Made by a program: the position numbers and the translations under genes. The notes below the pieces were generated by a model. It was not told the origin of the DNA, made no database searches, and saw only the letters and a list, made by a program, of their open reading frames with translations. Shown here in pieces: positions 62,531 through 64,000 of a DNA stretch of 64,000 nt (positions within the stretch are counted from its first letter, which is position 1; each line of letters begins with the position of its first letter). The stretch comes from Gemmatimonadales bacterium (GTDB taxonomy: Bacteria; Gemmatimonadota; Gemmatimonadetes; Longimicrobiales; Gaopeijiaceae). Location: contig REBS01000088.1 in the NCBI GenBank assembly GCA_007692605.1, positions 1 through 64,000 on the forward strand. The letters are read 5' to 3'.

Positions 62531-62627
62531 CCCGCCCGCCGGACTCCGGTAGATTACCAGGTTGGGTCCCTGCGATTCGGGCCCGGCCCCTTCATCCTTT
62601 CCCGAACCCAGATGGCCGATCCACCTG

Positions 62628-63848
62628 ATGAGTCCAACCACGTCACGGTCCCACCCGACGCCCCGCAATCCCGTCCGGATCCTTCTGGTCGAAGACGACC
62701 TCGACCAGGCTCACCTCGTGAAGTTTCTCCTCGAAGCCGGGGGAGATTACTCGGTAACCCTCGTGCAGGACGGAGACCGGGCCATCGACCTGCTTCGGGA
62801 ACGGGAGTGGGAACTCCTGATCACCGACCTGAACCTGCCCGGCGCAGACGGAACCGCGGTCGTCGACTTCGCCCGAACCCGACAGGACCGGTTGCCGATC
62901 CTCGCGACCACGGGGTACACGGGTCCGGAGTATGCCCAGCGAGCGATCGACATGGGAGCCGACGACGTTCTCGTGAAGCCCCTCGACCGGGACGAGCTCA
63001 TCGAACGCGTGCGGACGCTCATCCAGAGCGGTCGTCCCGACCGTCGCCCGTCGGCACCCGTGGAGCTGGATCGCCTTCCGGCGGAGCCTCCTCCCGACCG
63101 CCCTCCGGAGCCCGAACCACAGCCCCCCACCCCGATCCGAGACCCCCTTCAGATCCTGGCCATCGGGGTTCGGCCCGGGGACGTGGAAGCCGGGTGCGGT
63201 GGCACCCTCCTGCGCCACCTGGCCCTTGGCGACGGCGTCGTCGTCCTGCACCTCACGAATGAGCCCCGCGAAGACGGGCACGATCCGAACGGAGTGGGTG
63301 TCCGCGAGGTCGCGAGGGAGGCCGGAAGACTCCTGGGGGTGCGAATCTTCGTGGGCAACGTTCGCACGGATCCTGAAGCCGACGGTACGGAGCTGGAGCG
63401 CCTCGCAGGCGGAGCGGTGCGAGAGATCGCGCCCGACATCCTGTACGTCCCCTCGTCCCGGGAACAGAGCCCCGTTCACCGAGCCGCTCTCTCTGCCGCG
63501 ACCCGCGCGGCCTCGGGCGTCCCGAGCCAGTTCGGCTACGACTCCGGTACAGTCTCACCGGACTTCGCTCCTCACGTCTTCGTCCCCCTCTCCGATGCGG
63601 ATCTCGACCGCAAGGTCACTGCTCTGGCTCCGTACCAGGCCCACGCTCGAAGTCATCTGGCGGCAGACTTCGTGCGAGCATCCGCCCGCTTCTGGGGGCG
63701 ATACTCGAATACTCCCGCAACCGAAGCCTTCGAGCTTCTGGAGGGCGCTCCCCCCTTCACCGACGCCGTGATCGTGGAACGCGCCGACCCGGCGCCCTCG
63801 CCTGCTGGACCATCGAATTCCCTGCCCCGCGAACCGGAGTTCCAATGA
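62628..63848 (+). CDS. Receiver domain fused to a degenerate PIG-L-type deacetylase domain
   Basis: This 406-residue protein starts with a response-regulator receiver (about 16-135). It has acidic pocket residues VEDD (22-24), phospho-acceptor Asp67 in TDLNLPGADG, and Lys117 in VKPLD. A proline-rich linker (about 138-172) leads to a LmbE/PIG-L-type domain (about 175-380). Its core IELGCGGTL block reads VEAGCGGTL. The normal AHPDD becomes VRPGD (Arg182, Gly184), so the first zinc-binding His and the catalytic Asp are both missing. The later His (PVHRAAL, H284) and the family tail FWGR...AEAFELLEG-like segment remain. The output may thus be ligand binding rather than deacetylation. ATG 62628 is the family-like start. 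The stop overlaps the LOG gene by 4 bp. Confidence 0.85.
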   Translation: MSPTTSRSHPTPRNPVRILLVEDDLDQAHLVKFLLEAGGDYSVTLVQDGDRAIDLLREREWELLITDLNLPGADGTAVVDFARTRQDRLPILATTGYTGPEYAQRAIDMGADDVLVKPLDRDELIERVRTLIQSGRPDRRPSAPVELDRLPAEPPPDRPPEPEPQPPTPIRDPLQILAIGVRPGDVEAGCGGTLLRHLALGDGVVVLHLTNEPREDGHDPNGVGVREVAREAGRLLGVRIFVGNVRTDPEADGTELERLAGGAVREIAPDILYVPSSREQSPVHRAALSAATRAASGVPSQFGYDSGTVSPDFAPHVFVPLSDADLDRKVTALAPYQAHARSHLAADFVRASARFWGRYSNTPATEAFELLEGAPPFTDAVIVERADPAPSPAGPSNSLPREPEFQ

Positions 63849-64000
63849 CCCCCGATCGGCCCGACCCCGACCCCACCCCGGACACCCCTTCGGACTCCGA
63901 TTCCGACCTCCGGTGGATCTGTGTCTTCTGCGGATCGAGCGCGGGAGAAGACCCGCGGTATCTGGACGCCGCGACGAAGCTGGGGAGGAGCCTTGCGGCA
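63845..64000 (+). CDS. LOG-family (TIGR00730) protein, N-terminal fragment
   Basis: This partial gene runs off the right edge after 52 residues. A disordered Asp/Pro/Ser-rich leader (about 1-22) is followed by WICVFCGSSAGEDPRYLDAA and a helix (TKLGRSLA). Together these are the opening of the LOG/lysine-decarboxylase-like fold, whose members are nucleoside 5-monophosphate phosphoribohydrolases (cytokinin-activating type) or unknown nucleotide hydrolases. The catalytic PGGxGTxxE motif would lie beyond the window. ATG 63845 overlaps the receiver/PIG-L stop as ATGA, so the two are translated together. Confidence 0.85.
   Translation, partial: MTPDRPDPDPTPDTPSDSDSDLRWICVFCGSSAGEDPRYLDAATKLGRSLAA

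Overview
The window is a very GC-rich, densely coded bacterial chromosome segment. It carries a SusC/SusD-type outer-membrane pair, many secreted lipoproteins and metallopeptidases (M28, M14, M3, a large HExxH metalloprotease, S9), an LVIVD beta-propeller protein and DUF3810. Beside these lies a tetrapyrrole and carotenoid block (HemE, HemH, two HemY-like oxidases, BchI, BchD, CruF-like, CrtF-like, CrtI-like). This mix best fits the Gemmatimonadota, probably a bacteriochlorophyll-making (phototrophic) lineage. That placement is inferred from gene content, not from a marker gene. No rRNA, tRNA, CRISPR array, phage or intact insertion sequence was found.

Region 1 (1-8.0 kb): the end of an unrecognised gene, then two families of short tandem repeats and a zinc-type dehydrogenase. 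A minus-strand five-gene run (6208 down to 1678) follows: LapA-like membrane protein, START-like protein, alpha/beta hydrolase-OsmC fusion, type III polyketide synthase, and fatty-acid desaturase. It looks like a lipid-modifying unit. A 167-bp MITE-like element with perfect 26-bp terminal inverted repeats lies just upstream, followed by an outer-membrane barrel gene.

Region 2 (8.1-26.3 kb): ThyX diverges from HemE-HemH. Next come a SusC/SusD pair, the first HemY-like oxidase, DUF3810, an M28 peptidase coupled to a GNAT acetyltransferase, and a delta-1-pyrroline-5-carboxylate dehydrogenase. A BCCT osmolyte transporter overlaps a small unknown gene and lies next to an outer-membrane barrel.

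Region 3 (26.4-41.2 kb): an S9 peptidase and a hybrid histidine kinase lead into the pigment block. An amine-oxidase-fold flavoprotein converges on a CrtI-like desaturase. The desaturase diverges from a canonical HemY, and bchI-bchD-cruF-crtF follow, three of them joined by 4-bp stop/start overlaps. HemY would supply protoporphyrin IX to the magnesium chelatase subunits BchI/BchD (BchH is outside the window). CruF and CrtF would hydrate and methylate acyclic carotenoids.

Region 4 (41.4-49.4 kb): an M3 oligopeptidase, then a complete pstS-pstC-pstA-pstB-phoU operon behind a good Pho-box-like direct repeat, then an orphan solute-binding lipoprotein whose stop codon lies inside a 9-bp tandem repeat.

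Region 5 (49.5-64 kb): secreted hydrolases (alkaline-phosphatase-superfamily lipoprotein, beta-lactamase-fold hydrolase, M14 and HExxH metallopeptidases), a barrel-less regulatory/plug-like secreted protein behind a perfect 11-bp palindrome, an LVIVD protein with a clear rho-independent terminator, an SDR, and an MFS transporter. The window ends with the most unusual gene: a receiver domain fused to a PIG-L-type deacetylase domain with a degraded metal-binding motif, overlapping by 4 bp a LOG-family gene cut by the window end.
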